A DNA stretch of 64,000 nt from Saprospiraceae bacterium (GTDB lineage Bacteria; Bacteroidota; Bacteroidia; Chitinophagales; Saprospiraceae): the NCBI GenBank assembly GCA_020627535.1, contig JAHDGU010000004.1:124001-188000 (forward strand), in the 5' to 3' direction. The position numbers were made by a program, and so were the translations under genes. The notes beneath the pieces were generated by a model, which saw only the letters and a program-made list of their open reading frames with translations, searched no databases and was not told the DNA's origin. This document shows positions 17,294 through 26,794 of this stretch, in pieces (the stretch's first letter is position 1; every line of letters begins with the position of its first letter).

Positions 17294-18073
17294 TTAGTTA
17301 ACCTCCTGCATTTTTCTGATTTGTTTTAAGAGTACTTTCTTCGGTGTGAGGGGCACCATGGCAAGCATCATTCTTTGTGATATTGACATCCCTGATATCA
17401 CATCAAGCTTTCCTGCCAGCATAGCATTGTAGCCATCTTTTGCGACTTGATATGCCGAGTACGGCTTATTGAATAGTTCGGTCTTGTCCATATCGGCCGT
17501 CTTGGCAAATTCAGTATCGGTTGCCCCTGGCATCAAGTTGGTGATTGTCACTGCCGAGTCATGTAGCTCTTCGGCCACAGCATTGCTGAGAAACTGCACA
17601 TATGACTTGGTGGCATAGTAGACGGCTTGGAGCGGGCCAGGCATGTATGAAGCAGTAGATGAATTATTGAGGATCTTGCCACTATTTCTTGCAATCATCT
17701 CTGGAAGGTAGAGATGCATGAGCTCTGTAACTGCTGTCATATTGAGATGAATCATTTGCAACTGACGCTCCCAAGAGAGCTCATGAAATTTCCCACGCAG
17801 ACCAAATCCAGCATTATTGATTAAATAATCAACTTGATGCCCCGCTGACTTCAGCTCATGATATAGCTCAGTAGCGGCACCTGGCACACTGAGGTCTTTG
17901 ACCACCGGAAAAATGTCAACACTATGTTCTTTTTCCAACTCAAGTTTTATCGTCTCCAGCTTATCTAGACGTCGTGCTACGATAATGGCATGACCACCAT
18001 GCTCCGCATGCACTTTAGCAATTTGTCTGCCGATGCCACTACTGGCTCCTGTGATGAGTGCTAGCTTGCTCAT
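17294..18073 (-). CDS. Short-chain dehydrogenase/reductase
   Basis: The protein has 259 residues with the cofactor loop 'LITGASSGIGRQIAK', 'NNAGFGLRGKF' and the catalytic segment 'LNNSSTASYMPGPLQAVYYATKSYVQFL', with Ser and YxxxK. The 'ARR' after the second strand suggests NADPH. It belongs to the DltE/YqjQ-like branch, with a hydrophobic C-terminal segment ('MMLAMVPLTPKKVLLKQ') that may touch the membrane. It lies 14 nt downstream of galE on the same strand, but no shared pathway is obvious. Confidence 0.82.
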   Translation of the reverse strand: MSKLALITGASSGIGRQIAKVHAEHGGHAIIVARRLDKLETIKLELEKEHSVDIFPVVKDLSVPGAATELYHELKSAGHQVDYLINNAGFGLRGKFHELSWERQLQMIHLNMTAVTELMHLYLPEMIARNSGKILNNSSTASYMPGPLQAVYYATKSYVQFLSNAVAEELHDSAVTITNLMPGATDTEFAKTADMDKTELFNKPYSAYQVAKDGYNAMLAGKLDVISGMSISQRMMLAMVPLTPKKVLLKQIRKMQEVN

Positions 18074-18087
18074 AGAATTAGTGATAA

Positions 18088-19122
18088 CTATAGATTAACT
18101 TTTCGATACTGCTCCCACTTCCATGCGCTCGAGCACATGTCATCTAGTTCCATCTCAGCTTGCCAGCCAAGTACTTCATTTGCACGATCAGTGCTCGCAT
18201 AGATTTCTACAATATCACCAGCTCGACGATCATAGATCTTATATGGCACCTCTTTACCAACTGCTTTGCTCACCGACTTGACAACCTCGAGTACGCTATG
18301 ACCTTTCCCCGTGCCGATATTGAAAATCTCAAAGTTCTTCTCCATCTCAGTTCTTAGTATGCGCTGGGTAGCTACGACATGTGCCTTGGCAAGATCCACG
18401 ACATGGATATAGTCTCTGATGGCTGTCCCGTCAGGCGTAGGATAATCATTGCCCCAGATGCGCAGATGATCTCGTTCACCACTCGCTGTTTGCATCACAT
18501 AGGGCAGCAGATTGGCGGGCACACCAGCAGGAAGCTCTCCGATGGTACCACTGGCATGCGCTCCGATCGGATTGAAATATCTCAAGGCGATACAATCGAG
18601 TGGCATCTCCTTGCCATGACAGACATCTCGTAGGATGTCTTCACTCATTTTCTTCGTATTTCCATAAGGCGATTCGGCTGGCATGACCGGGCTTGACTCT
18701 GTGACAGGCAGGCTTTGGGGTTGGCCATAGACGGTACAGCTCGAAGAGAATATCAAGGGCGTGATGGAATTCCGAGCCATGGCGCGCAGTATGCACATCA
18801 GTGACCCAAGATTGTTTGCATAGTACTGCAGCGGCTTCTCTACACTCTCTCCTACAGCCTTGCTTGCCGCAAAATGTATCACACCGACAATGTCATCATA
18901 CTCTTCAAATAATGCATCGCAGGCTGACTGATCGCTCAGCTCGATTTCGCGAAAGACACAGTCAGTAATACATAAGGCTTGAATTGCGGGTAAAACCCTC
19001 AAATCACTGTTGCTCAGATTGTCAGCTATCAGCACATCAAAGCCCGCCGCCGAAAGCTCGACAGTGGTATGTGAACCTATATACCCGAGTCCTCCAGCCA
19101 CGAGGATTCTCTTGCCATTCAT
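18088..19122 (-). CDS. galE: UDP-glucose 4-epimerase GalE
   Basis: A 344-residue extended SDR that interconverts UDP-glucose and UDP-galactose. It has the NAD loop 'VAGGLGYIGSHT', 'VIHFAASKAVGESVEKPL', the Ser/Thr of 'FSSSCTVYGQ', the YxxxK of 'PYGNTKKMSEDIL' and 'YFNPIGAHASGTIGE'. Length is normal for GalE. It is divergent from glnII across 95 bp; a TAGTTTTG sequence on its strand (19207-19200) could be its -7 box. It likely supplies sugar nucleotides for envelope polysaccharides. Confidence 0.92.
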   Translation of the reverse strand: MNGKRILVAGGLGYIGSHTTVELSAAGFDVLIADNLSNSDLRVLPAIQALCITDCVFREIELSDQSACDALFEEYDDIVGVIHFAASKAVGESVEKPLQYYANNLGSLMCILRAMARNSITPLIFSSSCTVYGQPQSLPVTESSPVMPAESPYGNTKKMSEDILRDVCHGKEMPLDCIALRYFNPIGAHASGTIGELPAGVPANLLPYVMQTASGERDHLRIWGNDYPTPDGTAIRDYIHVVDLAKAHVVATQRILRTEMEKNFEIFNIGTGKGHSVLEVVKSVSKAVGKEVPYKIYDRRAGDIVEIYASTDRANEVLGWQAEMELDDMCSSAWKWEQYRKVNL

Positions 19123-19174
19123 ACCCTCACATTGTTTTTTCCAGATATACTACAGACAGACTATCAAGATCTTA

Positions 19175-19182
19175 TATATTTG
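19175..19182 (+). promoter_or_regulatory. Candidate -7 box for the glutamine synthetase gene
   Basis: TATATTTG matches the Bacteroidota -7 box TAnnTTTG and ends 35 bp before the ATG at 19218. No clear TTG lies 19-21 bp upstream, so the call rests on one element and its position. Confidence 0.4.
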
Positions 19183-19217
19183 CTGCCCATCTAATGGATC
19201 AAAACTAAACAATAATC

Positions 19218-20228
19218 ATGGCAAAGGTTAAACTAGAGTACATCTGGCTCGACGGCTACATTCCGACCCAGATGATGCGTAGCAAAACAAAGGTGGTGGA
19301 CGACACCAAGATCACGGGTAATATCGATGATCTTCCCCTATGGTCTTTTGATGGATCAAGCACCAATCAGGCGCCGGGAGGTAGCTCTGATTGCATCCTC
19401 AAGCCCGTCCGAATGTTCGTAGACCCAGCAAGGCAGAATGGCTATCTCGTCATGTGTGAGGTCATGAATGCCGACGGCACTCCTCACGTTTCCAATGGCA
19501 GAGCGACCATCGACGACGATGACAATGACTTTTGGTTTGGCTACGAGCAGGAGTACACCTTGTGGGACCTGGAGTATCACACACCACTTGGCTTCCCAGC
19601 GAGTGGATACTACCCTCCTCCACAAGGACCATATTATTGTTCCGTAGGTGCAGAGTATGCGGTAGGGCGAGAGATTGTCGAGCGGCACCTAGATCTGTGC
19701 ATCGCAGCTGACATTAATATAGAAGGTGTCAACGCAGAGGTAATGAAAGGCCAATGGGAATATCAGATATTCGCCAAAGGGGCTAAAGAGGCAGGTGATC
19801 AGCTATGGGTAGCTAGATATCTGATGGAGCGTGTAGGTGAAGAATTTGGCGTACGTATCAATCTTCATCCCAAGCCTGTACAAGGCGACTGGAACGGATC
19901 TGGCATGCACATCAACTTCTCCAATACTACATTGAGAACATGCGGATCCAAAGAGACCTACGAAGAGATCTGTGAGAAGTTCAGACCAGTCCATGCAGAG
20001 CATATTGCAGTTTACGGTTCGGACAACCATCTCAGATTGACTGGCCTACACGAGACTCAATCAATAGACAAATTTTCCTACGGTGTATCTGACCGTGGTG
20101 CATCAATACGTATTCCGATTGCAACAGTGGAGAGCGGGTGGAAAGGATGGCTTGAAGATAGAAGGCCAGCGTCCAACTGCGACCCTTACAAGGCTTCGGC
20201 ACGTATCATCAAGACAGTGAAGAGCTAG
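19218..20228 (+). CDS. Glutamine synthetase, GSII (eukaryote-like) type
   Basis: A short glutamine synthetase of 336 residues: 'KLEYIWLDGYIPTQMMRSKTK', 'LPLWSFDGSSTNQAPG' and 'WFGYEQEYTLWD' (metal-binding Glu residues). It continues with 'AEVMKGQWEYQIF', 'GDWNGSGMHINFSN' and 'DRGASIRIPIATVESGWKGWLEDRRPASNCDPY'. Length and motifs fit the GSII class, not the 470-residue GSI or the 700-residue GSIII. It makes glutamine from glutamate, ammonia and ATP. It is monocistronic and followed by a strong terminator. Confidence 0.92.
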   Translation: MAKVKLEYIWLDGYIPTQMMRSKTKVVDDTKITGNIDDLPLWSFDGSSTNQAPGGSSDCILKPVRMFVDPARQNGYLVMCEVMNADGTPHVSNGRATIDDDDNDFWFGYEQEYTLWDLEYHTPLGFPASGYYPPPQGPYYCSVGAEYAVGREIVERHLDLCIAADINIEGVNAEVMKGQWEYQIFAKGAKEAGDQLWVARYLMERVGEEFGVRINLHPKPVQGDWNGSGMHINFSNTTLRTCGSKETYEEICEKFRPVHAEHIAVYGSDNHLRLTGLHETQSIDKFSYGVSDRGASIRIPIATVESGWKGWLEDRRPASNCDPYKASARIIKTVKS

Positions 20229-20305
20229 TCTCTGCCCATTGGGACTAGGACTCTGTATAGTGCATGAATGTATCCTGTGCTATACGGGCGGCTTGCTCTG
20301 AGAGC

Positions 20306-20321
20306 GGGCTTTCGCCCAAAA
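20306..20321 (-). repeat. Dispersed mini-hairpin element, GGGC form, intergenic
   Basis: GGGCTTTCGCCCAAAA, 7 bp upstream of the terminator hairpin behind glutamine synthetase. Confidence 0.7.
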
Positions 20322-20327
20322 ACTGAG

Positions 20328-20358
20328 CCGGTTTCTCGCAAGAGGAGCCGGTTTTTTT
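20328..20358 (+). terminator. Rho-independent terminator after glutamine synthetase
   Basis: CCGGTTTCTC pairs with GAGGAGCCGG (10 bp with two G-U pairs) around a GCAA tetraloop and is followed by seven T. It lies 100 bp after the stop codon. A mini-hairpin repeat lies just before it (20306-20321). Confidence 0.8.
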
Positions 20359-20421
20359 GTTCATGAGATTGAGGCAAAAGCCTCAAACCGAAGAAAAAAC
20401 AAGAATTGTTCAAATTTTTTT

Positions 20422-20450
20422 TTGGATTCTTGAATTATTCGTTACATTTG
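20422..20450 (+). promoter_or_regulatory. Promoter of the alginate-locus regulator
   Basis: TTG at 20422-20424, 18 nt, then TACATTTG at 20443-20450: a good match to the Bacteroidota housekeeping promoter. The last three bases of the -7 box are also the first bases of operator 1, so bound repressor would exclude RNA polymerase. The gene begins 53 bp downstream. Confidence 0.7.
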
Positions 20451-20489
20451 GTCGACCAATTATTGGTCAACCAATTATTGGTCAACCAA
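20448..20489. promoter_or_regulatory. Three tandem GntR-type operators (TTGGTCnACCAA)
   Basis: Copies are at 20448-20459 (TTGGTCGACCAA, perfect palindrome), 20463-20474 and 20478-20489 (both TTGGTCAACCAA), spaced exactly 15 bp start to start. The half-site TTGGT/ACCAA is that of UxuR/ExuR-type hexuronate regulators (known consensus ATTGGTATACCAAT). They overlap the promoter and lie 14 bp before the start of the FadR-type regulator, so autoregulation and control of the downstream alginate genes is the natural reading. Confidence 0.75.
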
Positions 20490-20503
20490 AATGAAACCAG
20501 ACC

Positions 20504-21214
20504 ATGCTAGACAATCTAGATAAGATTCAGGTGCAAAATCCTGTGGATCTCATCATCTCGCAGATCAGACATCTCATCGTCTCCGGTGCAATCCAACCTG
20601 GTGAAAAGTTACCTCCTGAGAGGAAACTGGCGGAAAAGCTAGGTGTTAGCAGAAGTCAGGTACGAGAAGCTATTAACAAGCTCCAGTTCTACGGTATACT
20701 TAAAGTTCTTCCTCAAAGTGGCACAGTAGTCACTGGTATTGGCATCGTCGCCCTTGAGGGCTTAATCACAGACATTTTGAAAATCGAAGATTCAGACTTT
20801 AAGAGTCTCGTCGAGACCCGTATCCTCCTCGAAAAGGAAACGGCGAGACTTGCCGCTATCCATAGGGACAAAGATGATCTCGTAGAACTAAGCAATGCGC
20901 TTGAGGCATATATCCAAAAACTAGAGGAGGGCGACTCAGCAGTGGAGGAAGATCTTCTTTTCCACGTCAAAATTGCAGAAGCGAGTAAGAACTCAGTACT
21001 CAAGACCCTCATGATGATCATCACTCCAGACCTCGTTAAAAGCTTCATTAAGCTGAAGGTCTGCAGCACAAATAACAACCAAAAAACCATCCAAGAGCAT
21101 CGCAAAATCTTACAAATGATCAGCGATCAGAATGAAGATGGTGCTGTAGAAGCCATGAATGAGCATCTCAATGATATCAAAGACTTCAGTAAAACATTTC
21201 AACTCTATCAATAA
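20504..21214 (+). CDS. FadR/GntR-family transcriptional regulator (probable uronate-responsive)
   Basis: The protein has 236 residues. Residues 8-80 form the GntR winged helix: 'PVDLIISQIRHLIVSGAIQPGEKLPPERKLAEKLGVSRSQVREAINKLQ'. Residues 95-225 form the FCD effector domain, with the metal-site positions in 'DLLFHVKIAEAS', 'QEHRKIL' and 'MNEHL'. Homologues respond to uronates or their breakdown products; the UxuR/ExuR-like sites in its own promoter fit that. It starts the alginate locus, 61 bp upstream of susC, and is probably co-transcribed with it. The effector (DEH, KDG or KDPG) is unknown. Confidence 0.85.
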   Translation: MLDNLDKIQVQNPVDLIISQIRHLIVSGAIQPGEKLPPERKLAEKLGVSRSQVREAINKLQFYGILKVLPQSGTVVTGIGIVALEGLITDILKIEDSDFKSLVETRILLEKETARLAAIHRDKDDLVELSNALEAYIQKLEEGDSAVEEDLLFHVKIAEASKNSVLKTLMMIITPDLVKSFIKLKVCSTNNNQKTIQEHRKILQMISDQNEDGAVEAMNEHLNDIKDFSKTFQLYQ

Positions 21215-21275
21215 GGATGAAGGGAATACCACTCTCAGTTTTCTTCACTCCTATCATTACATTAATTCATAAACT

Positions 21276-24200
21276 ATGATTCACTACTTTACAAGTCACA
21301 AAGCTAGGAGCTTGACTATGTCTTTGTTTCTGGCAGTATTTACCACCTTCCTTGCGTTTGGGCAAACCTACTCAGGCAAGCTAGTCGATGGAAGTGGAGA
21401 GGCACTTATTGGCGCCTCCGTTTGGATCGATGGTACAGACAACAGTACTTCCACCGACCTCAATGGTGATTTCTCAATTGTTGCAAAACCCGGCGACGTA
21501 CTTCGCATGACCTATGTCGGATTCCAAGAGCAAAGTATGACGCTCACCAATGAGACTAATCTCAACATCGTCATGCAAGAAGATTCGCGAGCTTTGGATG
21601 AGGTCGTAGTGATCGGATACGGCTCCGTCAAGAAATCACATCTCACAGGAGCCGTCTCCAAGGTAAACAATGAAAAACTCGACCAGCTGCCACTCTCTCG
21701 AGCAGATGACGCCCTGGTCGGACAGGTATCTGGTGTCAATATTGCCGCCACAGAAGGTGAGGCAGGCTCTGCCCCTACTATCCGTATACGGGGTACAGGA
21801 TCTATGGTAGCTAGTTCTGATCCTCTGATCGTTGTTGATGGCCTTATCGTAGACAATGACTTTCTCGGGTCGATGGACATGAATGACGTGCAGTCATTTG
21901 AAATCCTCAAAGACGCAGCATCATCAGCAATTTACGGATCGAGAGGAGCAAATGGCGTGATCCTTATTACCACCAAAGATGGAATAGCCGGTAAGACAAA
22001 ATTCACTTACAATGCCTTCCATGGTTTCAAAGAAGCATTGCGCAGCGACCCATACGATTTTAGCTTAGCGCGCACAGCAGCAGCTCAGGAAGCAGCACTC
22101 GGAGAGTTATCAGATCGTACGCGATATAAGCAACTTATCGGTACGGACAGAGATTGGCAAGATGTCATCTTCGATGGTGGAATGATCACCAGTCATTCTC
22201 TCAGCGCTCGCGGTGGCAGCGACAATACCACCTTTAGCAGCACTTTCAGCTATACACATGATGAAGGCGTACTATTGACCGATGATTTCAAGAGGTACAA
22301 TATGAACTTCAAAATCAGAACCAAAATCAATGATAGACTAAAGTTTGGTGCGAGCATTGCACCATCTTACACGGACAGAAGAAGATTTGACGGCTCTACT
22401 CATGATATACTCAGACAGACACCATGGCTTCCACTCTACCACGATGAAGAGACCATAAAGTTTGTTGACAGAAACGCCTACCCTGATGTAGAAGTGGGTG
22501 ATTATGCATGGCAAAGGCACTTTGACAATTACGATCTAGATGGAGACGGCGGTGATACTGATATTAGTAATACCTCCAATGCCAATCCAGCAGCTAAGGT
22601 CCTTGAAAGAGATCGCAATGAATACCGTTTCAAAGTATTCGGTAGCACCTTCCTAGAATTCAAAATCCTTGATGGCCTCAAGTTCAGAACAGTTCTATCT
22701 GGAGATTATCAAGACACTGAAGCCACAAGATGGCAAGGACTCAATGCCCATAGAAATGGTGCTTCAAACATCCAATATGATGTCAACAACTTCAAAGGAA
22801 TACACTTGGTCAATGAGAACTACTTGACCTATGATCGCGAGTTTGGTGGACATGAGATCAACGCAGTTCTTGGTATTTCAGCAGAAAGGTGGGATTTCAA
22901 CACAAGCTCAGCTTCTGCGACTGGATATGAAAATGATCTGATCCAAACCATTTCAGGAGGTACTACAATCACAGGTGCAAACTCAGATGAATACCAAGAT
23001 CGATTTAGATCACTTTTTGGTCGTATCAACTACGCCTACAATTACAAGTATCTAGCTTCTGTGAGTTTCAGAAGAGACGGTAGCTCGAGATTTGGACCTG
23101 AAAACAAATATGGGGTATTCCCTGCCGCGTCTGTGGGATGGGTAGTCTCTGAAGAAGGATTCCTACAGGACAGTAAAATATTTGACTTTTTGAAGCTTAG
23201 AGTCAGCTATGGATTGACCGGAAACAATGGTATCCGAACAGGAAATACACTGACAGATTACTATCCATATCTCGCACTACTCGGACCATCCTCTGCGATT
23301 GTCGATGGATCCATTGCATCTGGTATCTAAGCCAATAATATTGCCAACTCACTTCTTGGATGGGAATCTTCAAAAGAGATCAATCCTGGTATTGACTTTG
23401 TATTGTTTGACGGATTTCTTTCTGGATCTGTGGATTACTACAATCGCCAGAGTGAAGATCTTCTTTTGAACAATCCAGTGTCCTATACTACCGGATTCTC
23501 TGAGGCTCTTGTAAATCTTGGCAAAGTAGAAAACAAAGGTTTCGAAGTTGAGCTCCGAACGAATAATGTGATGACCAAAAAATTCAGATGGACATCGACA
23601 TTTATCGCTTCTCGCAATGAAAACACGCTTCTTGATTTTGCTGATTCTGATGGCCAGATCCAAAACGTGGATAGCAAGAGAGCAGCTGAGTGGATCAATC
23701 TAGAAGGGAATCCAATATCATCCTACTATGGTTGGGTCGTAGACCGAGACATCCCACTAGAGTACATCAATGATCCTTATCACCCAGTGGGTGCTGAGGC
23801 CCAAGATGTCTACGTCAAGGATCTGAATGGTGATGGAATCATTGATGATGATGACAAAACAATTCTTGGAAATCCTTATCCAGATCTGGTGTGGAGCTTT
23901 GGTAACAATATCAGCTTCATGGGCTTTGATTTCGGCTTCATGTTCCAAGGTACACATGGCGCGGAGATCAGAAACATGGGCGATCAGTATCTTTTCAATC
24001 ACTTCAATAGTGCTCAAGATTTTGATCCTGCAACGACTCCAGATCAGGAGTTCATCAAGCAGAAGATTTTTACGGATGACATCATTCAGGACGCTTCCTA
24101 TGTCGCGCTGAGAAACATCAACATCGGCTACAACCTGCCAAGCAGTTTCTTAGCAAAAACAAAAAATGCGATCTCGAAGGCTAGAATTTATGTCTCAGGT

Positions 24201-24347
24201 CAAAACATCTGGTATTCGGTGGCTGATGACTACACAGGATTCAATCCTGAGTCTATCAATAACACCAGTCCAACAACTTGGGGATATCAGAGAGCAGGAT
24301 CACCTATTCAGAAAATCTATACCGTTGGTTTGAACATTGAATTTTAA
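21276..24347 (+). pseudogene. susC: SusC-family TonB-dependent outer-membrane transporter, interrupted by one in-frame stop
   Basis: One frame runs over 1,023 codons with a single TAA at 23328-23330 (codon 685). Before it: signal peptide, carboxypeptidase-like domain (residues about 32-110, 'YSGKLVDGSGEALIGASVWI'), 'LDEVVVIGYGSVKKSHLTGAV', plug domain and the first part of the barrel. After it the barrel continues without a shift ('ANNIANSLLGWESSKEINPGIDFVLF') to the usual end 'IYTVGLNIEF'. It would import alginate oligosaccharides together with SusD. Everything except the stop looks intact, so this may be a recent mutation, a sequencing error or a readthrough case. It is followed by susD after 34 nt. 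Confidence 0.85.
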
Positions 24348-24381
24348 TCAAACCCTTCGCATAGTCAATAAATAAAAAAAG

Positions 24382-25797
24382 ATGAAAAGATCATATTATA
24401 TAGTCCTGATTGCTGCTGCCATGACATTGTCATCCTGCAGCGAGGACTTTCTCAACCCTGTTCCAGTATCCGCAGTTAGTGCAGCAGGATACTATGAAAC
24501 CGAAGCTCAAGTCGAAGCTGGTGTCATCAATATGTACGATGGTATTCAGGGAATAAACTCAACGAGCACCAACGATAATCACGGCATTCAAGTAGAATTT
24601 TACTTGACAGAGATGCGCAGTGACAACACTCGTGCTAAAAATCCAGAAGGAGAAGCGGCTCAATTCGAATCTTACACGGTAGAGTCCACAAACGGAATCG
24701 TAGCTGATTACTACCGAAGCATGTATGATGTCATTTTCCGTGCCAATACAGTACTTGACAATCTAGATGCTGCTGAGACCAAGCGGGCACAATTTGAAGG
24801 TGAAGCAAAGTTCGTAAGAGCTTATGCCTACTTTAACTTGGTACGCATGTTCGGAGATGTGCCACTCCTCGACAGAGTGATCTCTCCAGGAGAAACAGAA
24901 ATGCAATTTACACGTGTCAGCACAGGCAATATCTACCAGCTTATCGTGAGTGACTTAGGCACTGCAGTGGCCAATCTAGATGACAGCTATAAGACAAGGG
25001 CGTCTAAGTCTGCGGCCCAAGCACTACTTGCCAAAGTGCATTTGACACTTGGCAACTACGATGATGCCAAGACCCTCTGCGAGTCCGTCATGTCCGCAGG
25101 TTTTGCTCTTGAAGCTAATTTCAAAGATGTCTTTTTCAATGAGTTGAACGATGAGATCATCTTCGCGATTGGATACATTCCAGATGACAACAATGACAGT
25201 CAGAATTTCTCCGCAGAATGGTTGAATGCCGTAGGCCGTACCAATGGTGTCAACTATGTCACAGACGAGGCAAGAGCAGCACTAGATGAGCTGGGAGGCA
25301 ATCGAACATTGTACTCATACCGTCAAGATGCGATTCAACAAGAACAGTATCAAGTAGTAAAATACATTCCTGATGGTGACGACGCTTTGGGTATTGCTGC
25401 CACCTCAAGTGATCCTACTTCTGCTGGAAACGACTGGATTGTCATTAGATATGCTGATGTTCTTCTCATGCATGTGGAAGCCAGTATAGGAAGTGGTGTA
25501 AACACAGTAGATCCAGCGGCGATAGCATCATTCCAAGCTGTGAGAGATAGAGCAGGATTGACTTCTACCGTCACAGAAGTGACTAAGCAGATGCTATCTG
25601 ATGAAAGAAGAGTCGAACTTGCCTTTGAAAATCATAGGCTATTTGACTTGATCAGATTTGGCTTTGCCATAGATGTCTTAAGCAAACATGCTACAGACAA
25701 CGGAGCTAGCTTTAGCGGTACAAGTTTGCTATTGCCCATCCCTCAGAGAGAGATAGGCTTGAGCAACGGTTTGCTGACGCAAAATCCAGGATACTAA
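24382..25797 (+). CDS. susD: SusD/RagB-family glycan-binding lipoprotein
   Basis: The protein has 471 residues with a lipoprotein signal ('AAAMTLSSCSEDFLNPVPVS', Cys after the lipobox). The N-terminal helical part has 'TEAQVEAGVINMYDGI'. The TPR-like core has 'FVRAYAYFNLVRMFGDVPLLDRVI', and the C-terminal part has 'DERRVELAFENHRLFDLIRFG' and 'LLLPIPQREIGLSNGLLTQNPGY', all standard for SusD. It sits on the outer surface as the lid of SusC. It is complete although its SusC partner carries a stop codon. Confidence 0.93.
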   Translation: MKRSYYIVLIAAAMTLSSCSEDFLNPVPVSAVSAAGYYETEAQVEAGVINMYDGIQGINSTSTNDNHGIQVEFYLTEMRSDNTRAKNPEGEAAQFESYTVESTNGIVADYYRSMYDVIFRANTVLDNLDAAETKRAQFEGEAKFVRAYAYFNLVRMFGDVPLLDRVISPGETEMQFTRVSTGNIYQLIVSDLGTAVANLDDSYKTRASKSAAQALLAKVHLTLGNYDDAKTLCESVMSAGFALEANFKDVFFNELNDEIIFAIGYIPDDNNDSQNFSAEWLNAVGRTNGVNYVTDEARAALDELGGNRTLYSYRQDAIQQEQYQVVKYIPDGDDALGIAATSSDPTSAGNDWIVIRYADVLLMHVEASIGSGVNTVDPAAIASFQAVRDRAGLTSTVTEVTKQMLSDERRVELAFENHRLFDLIRFGFAIDVLSKHATDNGASFSGTSLLLPIPQREIGLSNGLLTQNPGY

Positions 25798-25834
25798 TCA
25801 TTCATAAATTAGAAAAATCGATAAATAGAACGTT

Positions 25835-26755
25835 ATGAAAACTAGTTCAATAAAGATCGGAGTACCACTCACAGCGCTGTTTACATTCATATGCCTCACA
25901 TCCTGTGATTTTGATTTCGTCCTTCCAGAAGCTGGATCCATTGCAGATGCTACTTTGCCTAGTGCAGCCTTCAGCTTCTCGCAGACCAGTCCAGATGACT
26001 TTAGAATTGTGACTTTCACCAATGAGTCTGCCAGCTCTACCGATTTCAGCTGGGACTTCGGTACTGGCGATACATCTACTGAGAGTGACCCTTCTTATCT
26101 GTTTGAAGCAGGTGAAGGAACATACACAGTGACACTTACAGTCAGTGATAAGAATGGTGTCAGTGATCAAATTACACAAGACATTACAGTCATTGAGCCT
26201 GAAGAGCCAGATGCAATTGTACCTACTGTACTCAATGGAGATTTTACGAATGGACAAGACGACTGGAAGGTGAGTTCTTTCACAGATGGAACAACGAGTC
26301 CATTTAACTCCTCGAGCGACGGGTCCAATATTGATTATGATGGTAACGACACAGGAGCCAAGACGCCTGGTGCAAAATGGACTATGAGCACATCTGGTGG
26401 ACCACTGGCTAGCTCAAGTTCGAGATATGCGTACCAAGCGTTCACAGTGTCTGCAAATACAACTTACATCTTGGAGTGGGAATATGCTATCAAGGATGAT
26501 CCTGCTATCGAGGTTGAAGATGGTGATAGATGCTTTGTACAGATTCTTGACGGTCACTTTTCTGATGGAGCAGCAGCCGTCGATGCTGGCATTCTGAGTT
26601 CTACTCGTTGCGATATTGCTCTAGGAAAAGGAAATTTCACAAGAGTCGAAGCTGAATTTGATACGAACGAGTCAGGTGAAATTGCCATATGGATGTGGGC
26701 AGTGACAGCAGAAGATCTGTACATAGACAATGTCAAACTATATCCTAAAGAGTAA
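25835..26755 (+). CDS. PKD-domain lipoprotein with carbohydrate-binding-like C-terminal domain
   Basis: The protein has 306 residues. The lipoprotein signal ends 'FTFICLTSCDFDF'. Residues 45-125 form a PKD domain ('VTFTNESASSTDFSWDFGTGDTSTESDPSYLF' and 'GTYTVTLTVSDKNG'). Residues 135-306 form a beta-sandwich like carbohydrate-binding modules: 'NGDFTNGQDDWKVSSF' and the ending 'DLYIDNVKLYPKE'. In position and design it matches the SusE/SusF-like surface glycan-binding proteins of other alginate loci. It lies between susD and the alginate lyase, so alginate binding at the cell surface is likely but not proven. Confidence 0.78.
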   Translation: MKTSSIKIGVPLTALFTFICLTSCDFDFVLPEAGSIADATLPSAAFSFSQTSPDDFRIVTFTNESASSTDFSWDFGTGDTSTESDPSYLFEAGEGTYTVTLTVSDKNGVSDQITQDITVIEPEEPDAIVPTVLNGDFTNGQDDWKVSSFTDGTTSPFNSSSDGSNIDYDGNDTGAKTPGAKWTMSTSGGPLASSSSRYAYQAFTVSANTTYILEWEYAIKDDPAIEVEDGDRCFVQILDGHFSDGAAAVDAGILSSTRCDIALGKGNFTRVEAEFDTNESGEIAIWMWAVTAEDLYIDNVKLYPKE

Positions 26756-26794
26756 GTAAGTCTTCCAGAATCTTTACTCAAGGCAAATTCAATA

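Noticed and set aside
23403-24347. A separate 314-residue outer-membrane protein gene after the susC stop
   Set aside because: It is in the same frame as susC and is the missing half of its barrel, with no signal peptide or start region of its own.
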